A stretch of 64,000 bases of DNA from JABJAG01 sp965222215 (GTDB lineage: Bacteria; Pseudomonadota; Alphaproteobacteria; UBA6615). The notes under the pieces were generated by a model. That model was not told where the DNA came from. It saw only the letters and a list, made by a program, of their open reading frames with translations, and did not search any database. The stretch spans positions 3,472,001-3,536,000 of the forward strand of contig OZ244931.1 in assembly GCA_965222215.1 (NCBI GenBank), read 5' to 3'. Below are positions 45,521-54,462 of this stretch, in pieces. The position numbers and the translations under genes are program-made. The stretch's first letter is position 1. Each line of letters begins with the position of its first letter.

Positions 45521-45952
45521 ATGAACGTTGATGCAATTCTTCGCTCCAAGGGCAACCGCGTCGAGCATGCGCGGCCCGACTGGTCGGTCGAGACCCTATG
45601 CGGCCGCCTGGACGAACTCGGGATCGGGGCTCTCATCGTCAGCACGGACGGCAAGCATGTCCAGGGAATCGTCTCTGAGCGCGACGTAATCGGGCTTATC
45701 GCGCGCGACGGCGCCGAGGTGCTCGACCGTCCCGTATCGGACATCATGATCCGCGATGTCGTGACCTGTTCGCGAAGCGACAACATCGCGCATCTCATGG
45801 AAACCATGACCGAACGGCGGATCCGGCACCTGCCGGTGATCGACGGCGACGAACTGGTCGGCATCGTGTCGATCGGCGATGTGGTGAAGCACCGTATCCA
45901 GGAAACCGAACGCGAAGCGACGGCCCTGCGCGAGTACATCAGCACCGGCTGA
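45521..45952 (+). CDS. Two-CBS-domain protein
   Basis: This 143-residue protein consists of a pair of CBS domains ('GALIVSTDGKHVQGIVSERDVIG' and 'RIRHLPVIDGDELVGIVSIGDVVK'). CBS pairs bind adenine nucleotides and sense energy state. Stand-alone pairs of this type are common in alphaproteobacteria, often with unknown partners. AAGGAAG precedes the ATG at 45521, which is preferred to an upstream in-frame ATG at 45461. Confidence 0.88.
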   Translation: MNVDAILRSKGNRVEHARPDWSVETLCGRLDELGIGALIVSTDGKHVQGIVSERDVIGLIARDGAEVLDRPVSDIMIRDVVTCSRSDNIAHLMETMTERRIRHLPVIDGDELVGIVSIGDVVKHRIQETEREATALREYISTG

Positions 45953-46039
45953 GCCCGCACGCCCGGAACACGCGAGCCCCCAGCACGTTCACCCTCCTGA
46001 AAGACGCACCAAGTGCGACGCCAGAGGAGGATGGACGAC

Positions 46040-46810
46040 ATGCAACGCCTGACCGCATTGCGCCCCTTGCGCGCCCTACTGATCGCCGCGGGCCTTGGCC
46101 TGGCCGCCTGCAACACTACCGGTGACGGACTGGGCATCCAGCTGGTGCCCGAATCCCAGGTCCAGCAGATGGCCGCGCAGAGCTGGCAACAGCTTCGCCA
46201 GCAGGAGAAGGTATCGGACAACACGGCCTTTCAGCGGCGCGCAAATCGCATTTCCTCACGCGTGCTTCGCGCATCTCGACGCGATCCCGGCGCATGGGAA
46301 GTCGTCGTTTTCGAAGACGACCAGTTGAACGCGTTCGCGCTTCCGGGCGGAAAGATCGGTATCTACGAAGGCATGATGCGGCTGGCCGACAGCGACGCCG
46401 AACTGGCGGCGGTTATCGGCCATGAAATCGCGCACAACACCGAAAAACACGCCGTCTCGCGCGTGAACTCCCAGGCCGCCACGCAACTGGGTATCACGCT
46501 GGCATCGACGCTCATCGGCGGCGAGCAGCAGCGCTCCGTCGCAGGCCTGCTCGGCATGGGCGCCCAGTTCGGCTTCCTGCTGCCCCACAACCGCGGCCAG
46601 GAACTGGAGGCCGACCGTCTCGGCCTCGTCTACATGGCCCGTGCCGGCTACAACCCCGACGCCGCCGTCACCTTCTGGCAGAAAATGTCGCGACAGGGCG
46701 GCAGCCGGCCGCCGGCATTTCTGTCGACCCACCCGGCACCCGAACAACGGATCGACCAGATCCGGTCGCTCCTGCCCGAAGCGCGCCAGATTTACCGTGC
46801 CAACCGCTAG
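46040..46810 (+). CDS. M48-family metalloprotease lipoprotein (short type)
   Basis: This 256-residue protein has a lipobox 'LAAC' near 20, the zinc motif 'HEIAH' and the third ligand segment 'GQELEADRLG'. It resembles LoiP/YcaL-type periplasmic proteases. The ATG at 46040 is chosen because GAGGAGG lies nine bases before it; the ATG at 46031 is too close. It lacks the long C-terminal region of the M48 protein at 20470-21963. A small valine-rich protein gene follows. Confidence 0.88.
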   Translation: MQRLTALRPLRALLIAAGLGLAACNTTGDGLGIQLVPESQVQQMAAQSWQQLRQQEKVSDNTAFQRRANRISSRVLRASRRDPGAWEVVVFEDDQLNAFALPGGKIGIYEGMMRLADSDAELAAVIGHEIAHNTEKHAVSRVNSQAATQLGITLASTLIGGEQQRSVAGLLGMGAQFGFLLPHNRGQELEADRLGLVYMARAGYNPDAAVTFWQKMSRQGGSRPPAFLSTHPAPEQRIDQIRSLLPEARQIYRANR

Positions 46811-46891
46811 GCCCGGGCCGGGCGGGAACAAACACGCGCGCCCGGCGTTTGCAGACCAGACCCGAAAATTCATCCGCAAAGGAGGAATGTC

Positions 46892-47188
46892 ATGAAGGGA
46901 ATTATGATTGCACTTGGCGCCGTTGCCGTGGTTGCCATTGCCCTGTTCGTTGTCTGGTTCGTCGATGTCGACCAGACCGAGGAAGCACGCCTGCCCGACG
47001 TAAACGTCGATGTGGAGGGCGGCAACGCGCCGGAATTCAACGTCGAAACCGGATCGATGAATGTCGAAGAAGGCAAGGTCGACGTGCCGGTGCCGGAAGT
47101 CGACGTGAAGGTCGAGGAAGAAACCGTGTCGGTTCCGACCATCAACGTCGAACCGCCGGAGCCTGACGGCCCCGCCGGCAACCAGTAA
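46892..47188 (+). CDS. Small membrane-anchored acidic protein with VDV repeats
   Basis: I do not recognise this 98-residue protein. It has one N-terminal membrane span (about 4-24) and then an acidic tail in which Val-x-Val pairs recur every few residues ('PDVNVDVEGG', 'VDVPVPEVDVKVEEE'). The tail could form an extended strand-rich periplasmic rod. AAGGAGG lies a good distance before the ATG and a strong terminator follows, which support a real gene. Confidence 0.75.
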   Translation: MKGIMIALGAVAVVAIALFVVWFVDVDQTEEARLPDVNVDVEGGNAPEFNVETGSMNVEEGKVDVPVPEVDVKVEEETVSVPTINVEPPEPDGPAGNQ

Positions 47189-47212
47189 ATTCGATAGGGT
47201 CCACGAGACAGG

Positions 47213-47245
47213 CCGGCCGCGCACAGCGCGGCCGGTTTTGTCTTA
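47213..47245 (+). terminator. Rho-independent terminator after the small acidic protein gene
   Basis: CCGGCCGCGC (47213-47222) and GCGCGGCCGG (47226-47235) form a 10-bp stem with a three-base loop, followed by TTTTGTCTT. Confidence 0.9.
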
Positions 47246-47275
47246 GGTGACGTTACAGCCTAACTTCCCCGAAGA

Positions 47276-48064
47276 TCAGGTACCGGTGAACACGGGCTTG
47301 CGCTTTTCGCCAAAGGCCAGTCGGCCTTCCCTATAGTCGTTGCTGGCGAAACAGGCCGCGACCTGCTCCTCGCAAAGCGCCACGTTCCGGTCGGCAGGCG
47401 CCTTGAGGTTTTCCTGCACAGCCGTCTTCACGGCACGAATGGTCAGCGGCGCATTACCGGTGATCCTCTCCAGGTACCCATCGCAATAGGTGTCCAGATC
47501 CGCGCGCGACACCACCCGGTTCACCAGACCCATCGTCTGTGCCTCGCCGGCATCGAACTGGCGTGCGGTATAGAAAATCTCCATGGCAAACGACGGCCCG
47601 ACGATCTGCATCAGCCGTTCGATGCCGGCCGCCGCATAGCCGAGCCCGAGCTTTGCGGCCGGCACCGCAAAGCGTGAATCCTCGCTCGCGATCCGGATAT
47701 CGCAGCACAGCGCGATGGCCAGCCCGCCGCCGATGCAATAACCGCCGATCCGTGCGATCGTCGGGATCGGCGCAAGGGTCAGCGTGTCCTGGAATTCCCG
47801 GACAATGGCGTTGTAGGCCTCAATGGCGTCCGCCGAGTCACGTTCCTCACCGAACCTAGAGATATCCGCGCCGGCGACAAACGCCTTCTCGCCCGCACCG
47901 GTGAGAAGGATCGCACGCACATCGCCCGCATCGCAGAGCTCGCGGATGGCTGCAGCACCGTCGCGCCACATCTCAAAGGACATGGCGTTGTGCTTGTCGG
48001 GATTGTTGAACGTGATCCGTCCGATCGGGCCGTCGCGTTCGCAGATGATGCGGTCGGTGGTCAT
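47276..48064 (-). CDS. Crotonase-family protein lacking both catalytic glutamates
   Basis: This 262-residue protein has the enoyl-CoA hydratase fold ('ITFNNPDKHNAMS', oxyanion segment 'KAFVAGADIS', 'GYCIGGGLAIALCCD'). In true hydratases two glutamates act in catalysis, in the 'GGGCELA' and 'PE-LG' motifs. Here these positions are Ala116 and Ala136 ('FAVPAAKLGLGY'). It therefore probably catalyses another crotonase reaction on an acyl-CoA, such as isomerisation, decarboxylation or hydrolysis. The start at 48064 (MTTDRII) is preferred to one four codons upstream. Confidence 0.85.
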   Translation of the reverse strand: MTTDRIICERDGPIGRITFNNPDKHNAMSFEMWRDGAAAIRELCDAGDVRAILLTGAGEKAFVAGADISRFGEERDSADAIEAYNAIVREFQDTLTLAPIPTIARIGGYCIGGGLAIALCCDIRIASEDSRFAVPAAKLGLGYAAAGIERLMQIVGPSFAMEIFYTARQFDAGEAQTMGLVNRVVSRADLDTYCDGYLERITGNAPLTIRAVKTAVQENLKAPADRNVALCEEQVAACFASNDYREGRLAFGEKRKPVFTGT

Positions 48065-48183
48065 GCGGTTCTCCAAAAAAAACAGGAAGCCTGTCTCGAT
48101 GTGAAGAAAGGATGCGAGACAGCGTTGTGGGTTTCAAACTTCTAGCGACTTCGAGACGACGAAGCGAGACGCGCCAAATCCGG

Positions 48184-49158
48184 TTAGAGGTTCAGCACCG
48201 CGCGCGCGTTTTCCGTGCACACCGCCGTGCGCTCTGCGTCCGAAATCGACGACGCCTCGATCCACTCCCCGGCCTCGATCGGCTTTTCGAACGGATAGTC
48301 GACCGCGAACAGCACCCGGTCGAGCCCGGCCGCGTCGATGGAGCAGCGCAGCGGCTCGTCCGCGCACACGCCCGAGGTGGTGTACCAGACGTTACGACGG
48401 AAATAGTCGGACGGGTTCATTTCAAGGCGCATGTCTCCCCGGTTGGAGATCTCCCAGCGGCTGTCGAACCGCCACAGCAGGAACGGGATCGTCTCTCCCA
48501 TGTGACCGAGGATCAGTTTCGCCTTCGGGTAACGGTCGAAGGTGCCCGAGAACACGAGACGCAAGGCGTGGGTCGCGGTCTCCACCGTCCACGACCAGAC
48601 CGGGCCGAACAGCTCCGGGTGGCCGGAATACATGTGCACCTGCTCGGGCGGATTGTTCGGGTGGATATAGACCGGCGCGCCGAGATCCTCCGCCCGTTCC
48701 CAGAAAGGCGAATACCGGTCGTCGTCGAGATAGCTGCCGTTGGTCTGGCCGTTGATCATGACGCCGCACATGCCGAGATCGCGCACACAGCGCTCCAGCT
48801 CGTCGGCCGCCTCTTTCGGGTCCTGCATCGCGACATGGGCAAAGCCCCCGTAGCGATCCGGGTTTGCCGCCATCTTCTCGGCGAGAAAATCATTCACTTG
48901 CCGGGCGCGGCGGACGGCGACATCGGTCATCTTCTCCGCCTGTACGCCGGGACCCGCCAGCGACAGGACCGACTTCTCGATCCCGACGCTGTCCATGGAT
49001 TCCAGCCGCCGTTCCCCGAAGTCCTGCAGCACGTCCACCGCCTTGCCGAAGAGCGACGGGCTGATGTTTATCGACGTCGTGTTGAAGTAGTCGATGAAGT
49101 CCGGCTCCATGAAATGCTCTTCAAGGGCGATCTTCGGCGTACGGGTCAGGTCGATCAT
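48184..49158 (-). CDS. Amidohydrolase of the gamma-resorcylate decarboxylase type
   Basis: This 324-residue TIM-barrel protein matches the ACMSD/gamma-resorcylate decarboxylase group: 'IALEEHF' (Glu and His ligands), 'VYIHPNN', 'LGHMGETIPFLLWRFDSRW' and 'VLFAVDYPFE' (Asp ligand). Enzymes of this group decarboxylate hydroxybenzoates without oxygen. The physiological substrate is unknown. It is divergent from the GMC oxidoreductase gene and may belong to the same catabolic set. Confidence 0.88.
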   Translation of the reverse strand: MIDLTRTPKIALEEHFMEPDFIDYFNTTSINISPSLFGKAVDVLQDFGERRLESMDSVGIEKSVLSLAGPGVQAEKMTDVAVRRARQVNDFLAEKMAANPDRYGGFAHVAMQDPKEAADELERCVRDLGMCGVMINGQTNGSYLDDDRYSPFWERAEDLGAPVYIHPNNPPEQVHMYSGHPELFGPVWSWTVETATHALRLVFSGTFDRYPKAKLILGHMGETIPFLLWRFDSRWEISNRGDMRLEMNPSDYFRRNVWYTTSGVCADEPLRCSIDAAGLDRVLFAVDYPFEKPIEAGEWIEASSISDAERTAVCTENARAVLNL

Positions 49159-49293
49159 CAGGCAGGTCCTTCAACGCAATTGAAGCACCTATCTTGAAGA
49201 CAAGTTCCGCCACGCGAAAGAGCGCTTCACCAATTGCGGCGGCCCGGTGGCGCGCTATGGTGCACTACTCATCGCGGGCGGGGAGCGATCGAC

Positions 49294-50934
49294 ATGGGCA
49301 CGGGCGAAACGAACGCCACGGAATTCGACTATATCGTTGTCGGCGCGGGCACGGCCGGGTGCGTGCTGGCGAACCGCCTGACCGAAAACGGGAAGCACCG
49401 CGTCCTGCTGCTGGAAGCCGGCGGCAGGGATACGAATCCCTGGCTCCATATTCCGCTGGGCTACGGCAAGGTGTTCGACGACCCGAAGGTCAACTGGTGC
49501 TACACCACCGAGCCCGATCCGACATGCGGCAACCGCCGGATCGTCCAGCCGCGCGGCAAAGTGCTGGGCGGCTCCAGCTCCATCAACGGCATGGTCTATA
49601 TCCGCGGCAACGCGGCGGACTACGACCACTGGCGCCAGCTCGGCAACGAGGGCTGGAGCTACGACGACGTGTTGCCGTACTTCCGCAAGTCCGAAGACCA
49701 GGCGCGAGGCGCGGACCAGTATCACGGCACCGGCGGGCCGCAGACGGTCTCCGAACAGCGCGACTTTCATCCGCTCGGACGTGCGCACCTGAAGGCCGTG
49801 GTGGAAGCTGGCTACAAGCTCAACCCGGACTTCAACGGCGCGGAGCAGGAAGGCTTCGGCCGCTACCAGGTGACCCAGCGCAACGGGCGGCGCTGGTCGG
49901 CGGCGCGGGGGTTTCTGAAGCCGGCCCGCAAGCGGGCGAACCTCCGGGTGGCGACCAACGCACGCGCCAGCCGGATCCTGTTCGACGGCCGCCGCGCCTC
50001 GGGGATCGAATACTGCGTCGGCGCCGAGACGCACGTTGCCCACGCGCGGTCCGAAGTGATCCTCGCGCTCGGGTCGTTCAACTCACCGCAACTGCTCCAG
50101 CTGTCCGGAGTCGGCCCGGGCGAGCTTTTGCGGTCTCACGGGATCGATGTCGTCGCCGACATGCCCGGTGTCGGCGCCGACATGCAGGACCACTACCTCG
50201 TCCGCATGGTCTACAGGTGCAAGCAGCCGGTGACATTGAACGACGTCGTCCAGAGCAGGGTCCGCTCGGCGGGCACGTTTCTGCGCTACGTCTTCCAGCG
50301 CCGCGGCATGATGGCCATGGCCGCCGTCCCCACCGGCGGTTTCTTCCGCAGCGATCCCCGTGTGGCCACGCCCGACCTGCAGCACCACATTGTGCTGTAT
50401 TCGAACGGCGGATCGTCGGGCAAGCACGGCAGCGGGCTGCACGACTTCTCGGGACTTTCAGCGACGGTCATCATGCTGAACCCGGAAAGCCGGGGCACGG
50501 TCGAAATCGCATCGGCCGACCCGAACGACGCCCCGCTGATCAAGAGCCGTTACCTTTCCACGCAACGCGACGCCGAGACCCTGATGAAGGGCGCGCGCGC
50601 CGTGCGCAATATCATGGCCCAGCCCGCGCTGTCCGAGTATGTCGGCGACGAGGTCGAACCGGGCGAGGACGTCCAGAGCGATGATGAACTGATCGACTAC
50701 CTGCGCAACTTCGGCAACACCGGCTTCCACCCCACAAGCACCTGCCGGATGGGGCCCGACGCGACCGCCGTCGTCGACGCCCGCCTGCGGGTCCACGGGT
50801 TCGAGGGCCTGCGGGTCGTCGACGCCTCGATCATGCCGAAGGTCACGTCGGGCAACACCAACGCGCCCGTGCTCATGATCGCCGAGAAAGCCTCGGACAT
50901 GATCCTGGAAGACGCGCGAACCGGCGCCTCCTGA
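49294..50934 (+). CDS. GMC-family FAD oxidoreductase
   Basis: This 546-residue protein has the FAD-binding 'VVGAGTAGCVLANRL', 'LEAGG', the GMC signature 'PRGKVLGGSSSINGMVYIRG', and C-terminal catalytic segments 'GFHPTSTCRMG' and 'GNTNAPVLMIAEKASDMI'. It resembles choline and alcohol dehydrogenases and oxidises an alcohol to an aldehyde or ketone. The substrate is unknown; there are no betaine genes nearby. The ATG at 49294 follows GGGAG. Confidence 0.9.
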   Translation: MGTGETNATEFDYIVVGAGTAGCVLANRLTENGKHRVLLLEAGGRDTNPWLHIPLGYGKVFDDPKVNWCYTTEPDPTCGNRRIVQPRGKVLGGSSSINGMVYIRGNAADYDHWRQLGNEGWSYDDVLPYFRKSEDQARGADQYHGTGGPQTVSEQRDFHPLGRAHLKAVVEAGYKLNPDFNGAEQEGFGRYQVTQRNGRRWSAARGFLKPARKRANLRVATNARASRILFDGRRASGIEYCVGAETHVAHARSEVILALGSFNSPQLLQLSGVGPGELLRSHGIDVVADMPGVGADMQDHYLVRMVYRCKQPVTLNDVVQSRVRSAGTFLRYVFQRRGMMAMAAVPTGGFFRSDPRVATPDLQHHIVLYSNGGSSGKHGSGLHDFSGLSATVIMLNPESRGTVEIASADPNDAPLIKSRYLSTQRDAETLMKGARAVRNIMAQPALSEYVGDEVEPGEDVQSDDELIDYLRNFGNTGFHPTSTCRMGPDATAVVDARLRVHGFEGLRVVDASIMPKVTSGNTNAPVLMIAEKASDMILEDARTGAS

Positions 50935-50973
50935 GCGATCATTCAATCCCGTTCGACGTGCAGGATATCCGCC

Positions 50974-51846
50974 ATGTCCCATAGTTCGCACCCCATGCGC
51001 GGTATCGTCCTGACGCTGGCGGGCGTCGTCCTGCTGACCGCGAGCGATGCGGCCATTAAATGGAGCACCGGCACGCTCCCGTTCGGCGAAGCCCTGTTCA
51101 TCCGGTCGTTGTTTGTCCTGATCCCGATCGCGGGAATCGTGTGGTGGCGCGGCGCAGCCGCCAGCTTGCGGATCAACAGCATGCGCAACCTGGCTCTCCG
51201 GGCGCTGTTCGGGACCGGCTCGACATTCCTGATTGTCGCCTCGCTGTCGATCCTGCCGCTCGGTCAGGTGCTGACGCTGGTATTCGTGACCCCTGTGCTC
51301 GTGACGGCGCTCGCACCGCTCCTGCTGGGCGAGCGGGTCGGCTGGCATCGCTGGCTTGCCGTCCTCGCCGGCTTTGCCGGGGTCGTCCTCATGCTCCAGC
51401 CCGACGCCGGCGCGTTTCGCTACGCCGCGCTCCTGCCGCTCGCAGCGGCCATTGTCGCCTCGCTGCGTGATATCACGACACGCCGGATCAGCAGCCGTGA
51501 ATCGTCACTGGCGATCCTGACGTTCTCGATTCTCGGCCTGATTGCAGCCAGCCTCGCGACCGCGCCCTTCGGCTGGCGGCCCGTCAGCACCGGCGAGGTA
51601 TTGATCGCCGGCGGGTCGGGCCTGCTGTTCGGCATCGCACACTACCTACTGATCGAGGGCTACCGGTTCGCCGAAGCGTCGCTGGTCGCACCATTCCGCT
51701 ATACGAACCTGCTGTGGGCCCCGCTGATGGGATTCCTCTTTTTCGGTGAAATCCCCGGGATCGCGCTCCTCGCGGGAGCCCCGATCATTGCCGCGAGCGG
51801 CCTCTACCTGATCTGGCGCGAGAAAACGGCGATGACCGGGCGTTAG
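50974..51846 (+). CDS. EamA/DMT-family transporter
   Basis: This 290-residue protein has about ten hydrophobic segments arranged as two EamA repeats, with 'PLGQVLTLVFVTPVLVTALAPLLLGE' in the first and 'APFRYTNLLWAPLMGFLFFGE' in the second. Such proteins export metabolites or drugs. It starts 39 bases after the GMC gene on the same strand and may share its transcript. Confidence 0.88.
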   Translation: MSHSSHPMRGIVLTLAGVVLLTASDAAIKWSTGTLPFGEALFIRSLFVLIPIAGIVWWRGAAASLRINSMRNLALRALFGTGSTFLIVASLSILPLGQVLTLVFVTPVLVTALAPLLLGERVGWHRWLAVLAGFAGVVLMLQPDAGAFRYAALLPLAAAIVASLRDITTRRISSRESSLAILTFSILGLIAASLATAPFGWRPVSTGEVLIAGGSGLLFGIAHYLLIEGYRFAEASLVAPFRYTNLLWAPLMGFLFFGEIPGIALLAGAPIIAASGLYLIWREKTAMTGR

Positions 51847-51945
51847 CCATGCCGGCGACGGCCACATGCGGCTGGACCGCTCGCACCCGGCAGGTCACAT
51901 TGGACGGCACGCGTCACAGCAGAAACACGACAACGGGGGAATAAC

Positions 51946-52569
51946 ATGATCTATGAAGTCCGCACCTATCGCCTGAAACCGCGCATGGTTCCTTCCTTCA
52001 TCGACGCGTTTGGCGAAGCCTACGAGAACGGCCGGAAGCAGCTTTCGCCGCTGGCCGCGTTTTTCTACTCAGAAGTCGGGCCGCTCAACGAGGTCATGCA
52101 CATCTGGCCCTACGAGAACCAGGGCGAGCGCGAGAAGATTCGCGCCGAGGCGGTCGCGAGCGGTGTCTGGCCGCCCGCCGTCACCGACATGATCCACCAG
52201 ATGAACAGCGAGATGTTTGTCCCGTTTCCGTTCATGACCGAGTTTCTCAGCGGCGATCACGGCCCGCTGTTCGAATACCGCTACTACTCCGTCCACAACG
52301 GCACGATGCCGGGCATCATCAAGGGGTGGGAAGACGCCATCGAGGCGCGCAAGGAACTCTCGCCCTGCGCCATGGCGATGCACACGGACTACGGCGATCT
52401 CAACAAGTACGTCCACATCTGGCCCTACAAGAGTTTCGAACACCGCCAGCAGGTGCGCGAAGATGGCGTGAAGAAAGGCGTCTGGCCGCCGAAGGGCTCG
52501 CCCAAGGGCGCCATCATCACCCAGGACAACAAGCTGCTGCTCGCCGCGCCGTTCTCGCCGCTGCAATAA
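51946..52569 (+). CDS. NIPSNAP-family protein with two domains
   Basis: This 207-residue protein contains two NIPSNAP (alpha-beta barrel, EthD-like) domains, each with the conserved 'HIWPY' segment ('VMHIWPYENQGEREKIR' and 'YVHIWPYKSFEHRQQVR'). The family has no proven reaction but often stands in catabolic operons. It is followed 31 bases later by an amidohydrolase gene. A decayed copy of its second domain occurs at 58545. Confidence 0.88.
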   Translation: MIYEVRTYRLKPRMVPSFIDAFGEAYENGRKQLSPLAAFFYSEVGPLNEVMHIWPYENQGEREKIRAEAVASGVWPPAVTDMIHQMNSEMFVPFPFMTEFLSGDHGPLFEYRYYSVHNGTMPGIIKGWEDAIEARKELSPCAMAMHTDYGDLNKYVHIWPYKSFEHRQQVREDGVKKGVWPPKGSPKGAIITQDNKLLLAAPFSPLQ

Positions 52570-52600
52570 AACGAAACGTAGCCGCGCCGGACGCGACCGG

Positions 52601-53443
52601 ATGCCGATTATCGACGCCCAGGTGCACGCCTACGAGGCCGACCATCCCGGCCGGCCCTGGGCCGCTGTGCTGACCGGGCCGCCGTCCGCCAATGGTGCGG
52701 AGATGGTCGCCGCGATGGACGCAGTCGGCGTCGATGGCGCGATCCTCGTCTCGGCCTACACCATGTACCGCTTCGACCCCAGTTTCGCGCTCGAGGTCCA
52801 GGCCAAACATCCGGGGCGGTTCGGCCTGGTCGCGCCCTTCGACGCCGCCGACCCGGGCGTGGGCGAAAAAATCGACGATTGGGCGGTGAAGGACGGAACC
52901 GTTGGCATCCGCCTGCTCCTCGCGCATGGCATTTCCGACGACGCCGGAGACGCCGGCATCGCACGCCTGCTCGAAGGCGCGCGCCGGCACGACATCCCCG
53001 TCAACGTCTACTGCACCCAACGCCACGAACAGGTCGCCGGCCTTGCCGCGAAATTCCCCGATGTCCCGCTGGTGGTCGACCATATGGGTCTCGTCCAGCC
53101 CTTCCACCCGCCGGCGCCGGAAGACGGCTGGGCGGAGCTTCCGAACCTGCTGGCGCTCGCCGAACACGAGAACGTCAGCGTCAAGATCAGCGGCGCGGGA
53201 ACGCTGGCGCGCGAGCCGTTCCCGTTCGCCGATATCCACGACCCGGTCCGGCGCATTCTCGACGCCTTCGGCCTTGAGCGCTGCAAGTGGGGCACGGACT
53301 GGACCCGCGCGGTGGAGCTGCTCACCTACGGCGAAGGCGTCGATGCGTTCCGCCAGGGCGACTGGCTGTCCGACAGCGAGCGCGCCGCCCTGATGGGTGG
53401 CAACGCAGCGCGCATCTACGGCTGGTCGCCGGGCACAGACTGA
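52601..53443 (+). CDS. Amidohydrolase 2-family hydrolase
   Basis: This 280-residue TIM-barrel protein has 'IIDAQVHAYEADHPGRPW' at the N-terminus, 'LVVDHMG' and 'KWGTDW' (metal or catalytic Asp). The layout resembles 2-pyrone-4,6-dicarboxylate lactonase-like hydrolases that open lactone rings in aromatic breakdown. Its substrate is not known. It is probably co-transcribed with the NIPSNAP gene. Confidence 0.85.
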   Translation: MPIIDAQVHAYEADHPGRPWAAVLTGPPSANGAEMVAAMDAVGVDGAILVSAYTMYRFDPSFALEVQAKHPGRFGLVAPFDAADPGVGEKIDDWAVKDGTVGIRLLLAHGISDDAGDAGIARLLEGARRHDIPVNVYCTQRHEQVAGLAAKFPDVPLVVDHMGLVQPFHPPAPEDGWAELPNLLALAEHENVSVKISGAGTLAREPFPFADIHDPVRRILDAFGLERCKWGTDWTRAVELLTYGEGVDAFRQGDWLSDSERAALMGGNAARIYGWSPGTD

Positions 53444-53452
53444 ACACACCCG

Positions 53453-53472
53453 AAAAAGGGGCCGCCGGACCC
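53453..53472 (-). terminator. Probable terminator of the Sel1-repeat gene
   Basis: On the minus strand GGGTC-CGGC-GGCCC forms a short 5-bp stem followed by CTTTTT. It lies nine bases after the stop codon. Confidence 0.5.
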
Positions 53473-53480
53473 AGGCCGGA

Positions 53481-54308
53481 TCATTGCCGGGTCGGTCGGC
53501 CCTCGACATAGTTCTGCCGCCGCTTGCGCAGCTCTTCCTCGGATTGCGGACGATCCGGGTTCTGCAGAAGGCCGGCTTGCGTGCGGCCGGGCACCATCAG
53601 GCCGGCACGGAGAACCTCAGCTTTCAGATAGGCAATCGCCTGGTCGATCAGGACGACAGCGGCCCCGTAGTCTCCCTGTTCCGCTTTCGCAGCAGCCAGC
53701 GTGGCAAGCGTCGCGGTTGACGTGCGTCGCTGCAACGCAGCCTGAGCCAGGCGCACGGCTTCCGGCCCGTTGCGGACACCCGGCTGTGCCGATGTCGCGT
53801 ACAGCCAGGCTGCGGCCCCCATGCCTTCGACAAGGCCACGGTCCGCCGATTTCCTGTACCAGGCTACCGCCTCCGCATCGCTCTTCGGCACGCCGCGTCC
53901 GAACTCGTGCGCCAGCCCCAGATTGTAGGCCGCGCGGGCATCGTTCTGCGCGGCCGCGCGGCGATAGTAGAGATTGGCGAGCGGGTAATTCCGCTCGACT
54001 CCCTTTGCCTGCACATACATGGTCGCGAGGTTGTTCATGGACTTGACGTGACCCTGATCGGCAAGCTGGGTCCAGATACCGGCCGCGCGTTCGTACTGGC
54101 CGCGATAATAGGCCTCATAGCCTCGCTTGAACGCTTCGGCCTGAATCTTGTTGGTCTCGGGCGGGCTTAGCGGGGACCTGGCGCCCGGCGGCGGCTGCAC
54201 CACCTGTGCCGAGGCGTGCACGCCCGCAGCCACACACAGAAGCACGACAAGCGCGGCGGCCAGCAACGGTCGTCGTGGAATCGAAAAGCTGAGGGTCGGG
54301 ACAATCAT
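53481..54308 (-). CDS. Exported Sel1/TPR-repeat protein
   Basis: This 275-residue protein has an N-terminal signal segment and three or four Sel1-like repeats between about 60 and 165 ('AAGIWTQLADQGHVKSMNNLATMY', 'ANLYYRRAAAQNDARAAYNLGLAHEFGRGV', 'AVAWYRKSADRGLVEGMGAAAWLY'). Such repeats bind other proteins. It is probably periplasmic. The start at 54308 is preferred because it gives a compact signal sequence. No partner gene is evident. Confidence 0.82.
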   Translation of the reverse strand: MIVPTLSFSIPRRPLLAAALVVLLCVAAGVHASAQVVQPPPGARSPLSPPETNKIQAEAFKRGYEAYYRGQYERAAGIWTQLADQGHVKSMNNLATMYVQAKGVERNYPLANLYYRRAAAQNDARAAYNLGLAHEFGRGVPKSDAEAVAWYRKSADRGLVEGMGAAAWLYATSAQPGVRNGPEAVRLAQAALQRRTSTATLATLAAAKAEQGDYGAAVVLIDQAIAYLKAEVLRAGLMVPGRTQAGLLQNPDRPQSEEELRKRRQNYVEGRPTRQ

Positions 54309-54462
54309 CGTGAGCCGTTTATTTGGAGAGCTTCCGGCCGCATTCAATCTCCCGCGTAATGTTTCGCCATACCTTGCGAGGTGACGCCGTCCAGGCGGTT
54401 CGGTGCATGGGTCCGAAAGCGCTGCCGCGGGCCGGGTCGGGGACGCGACCTGAAACGGATCT

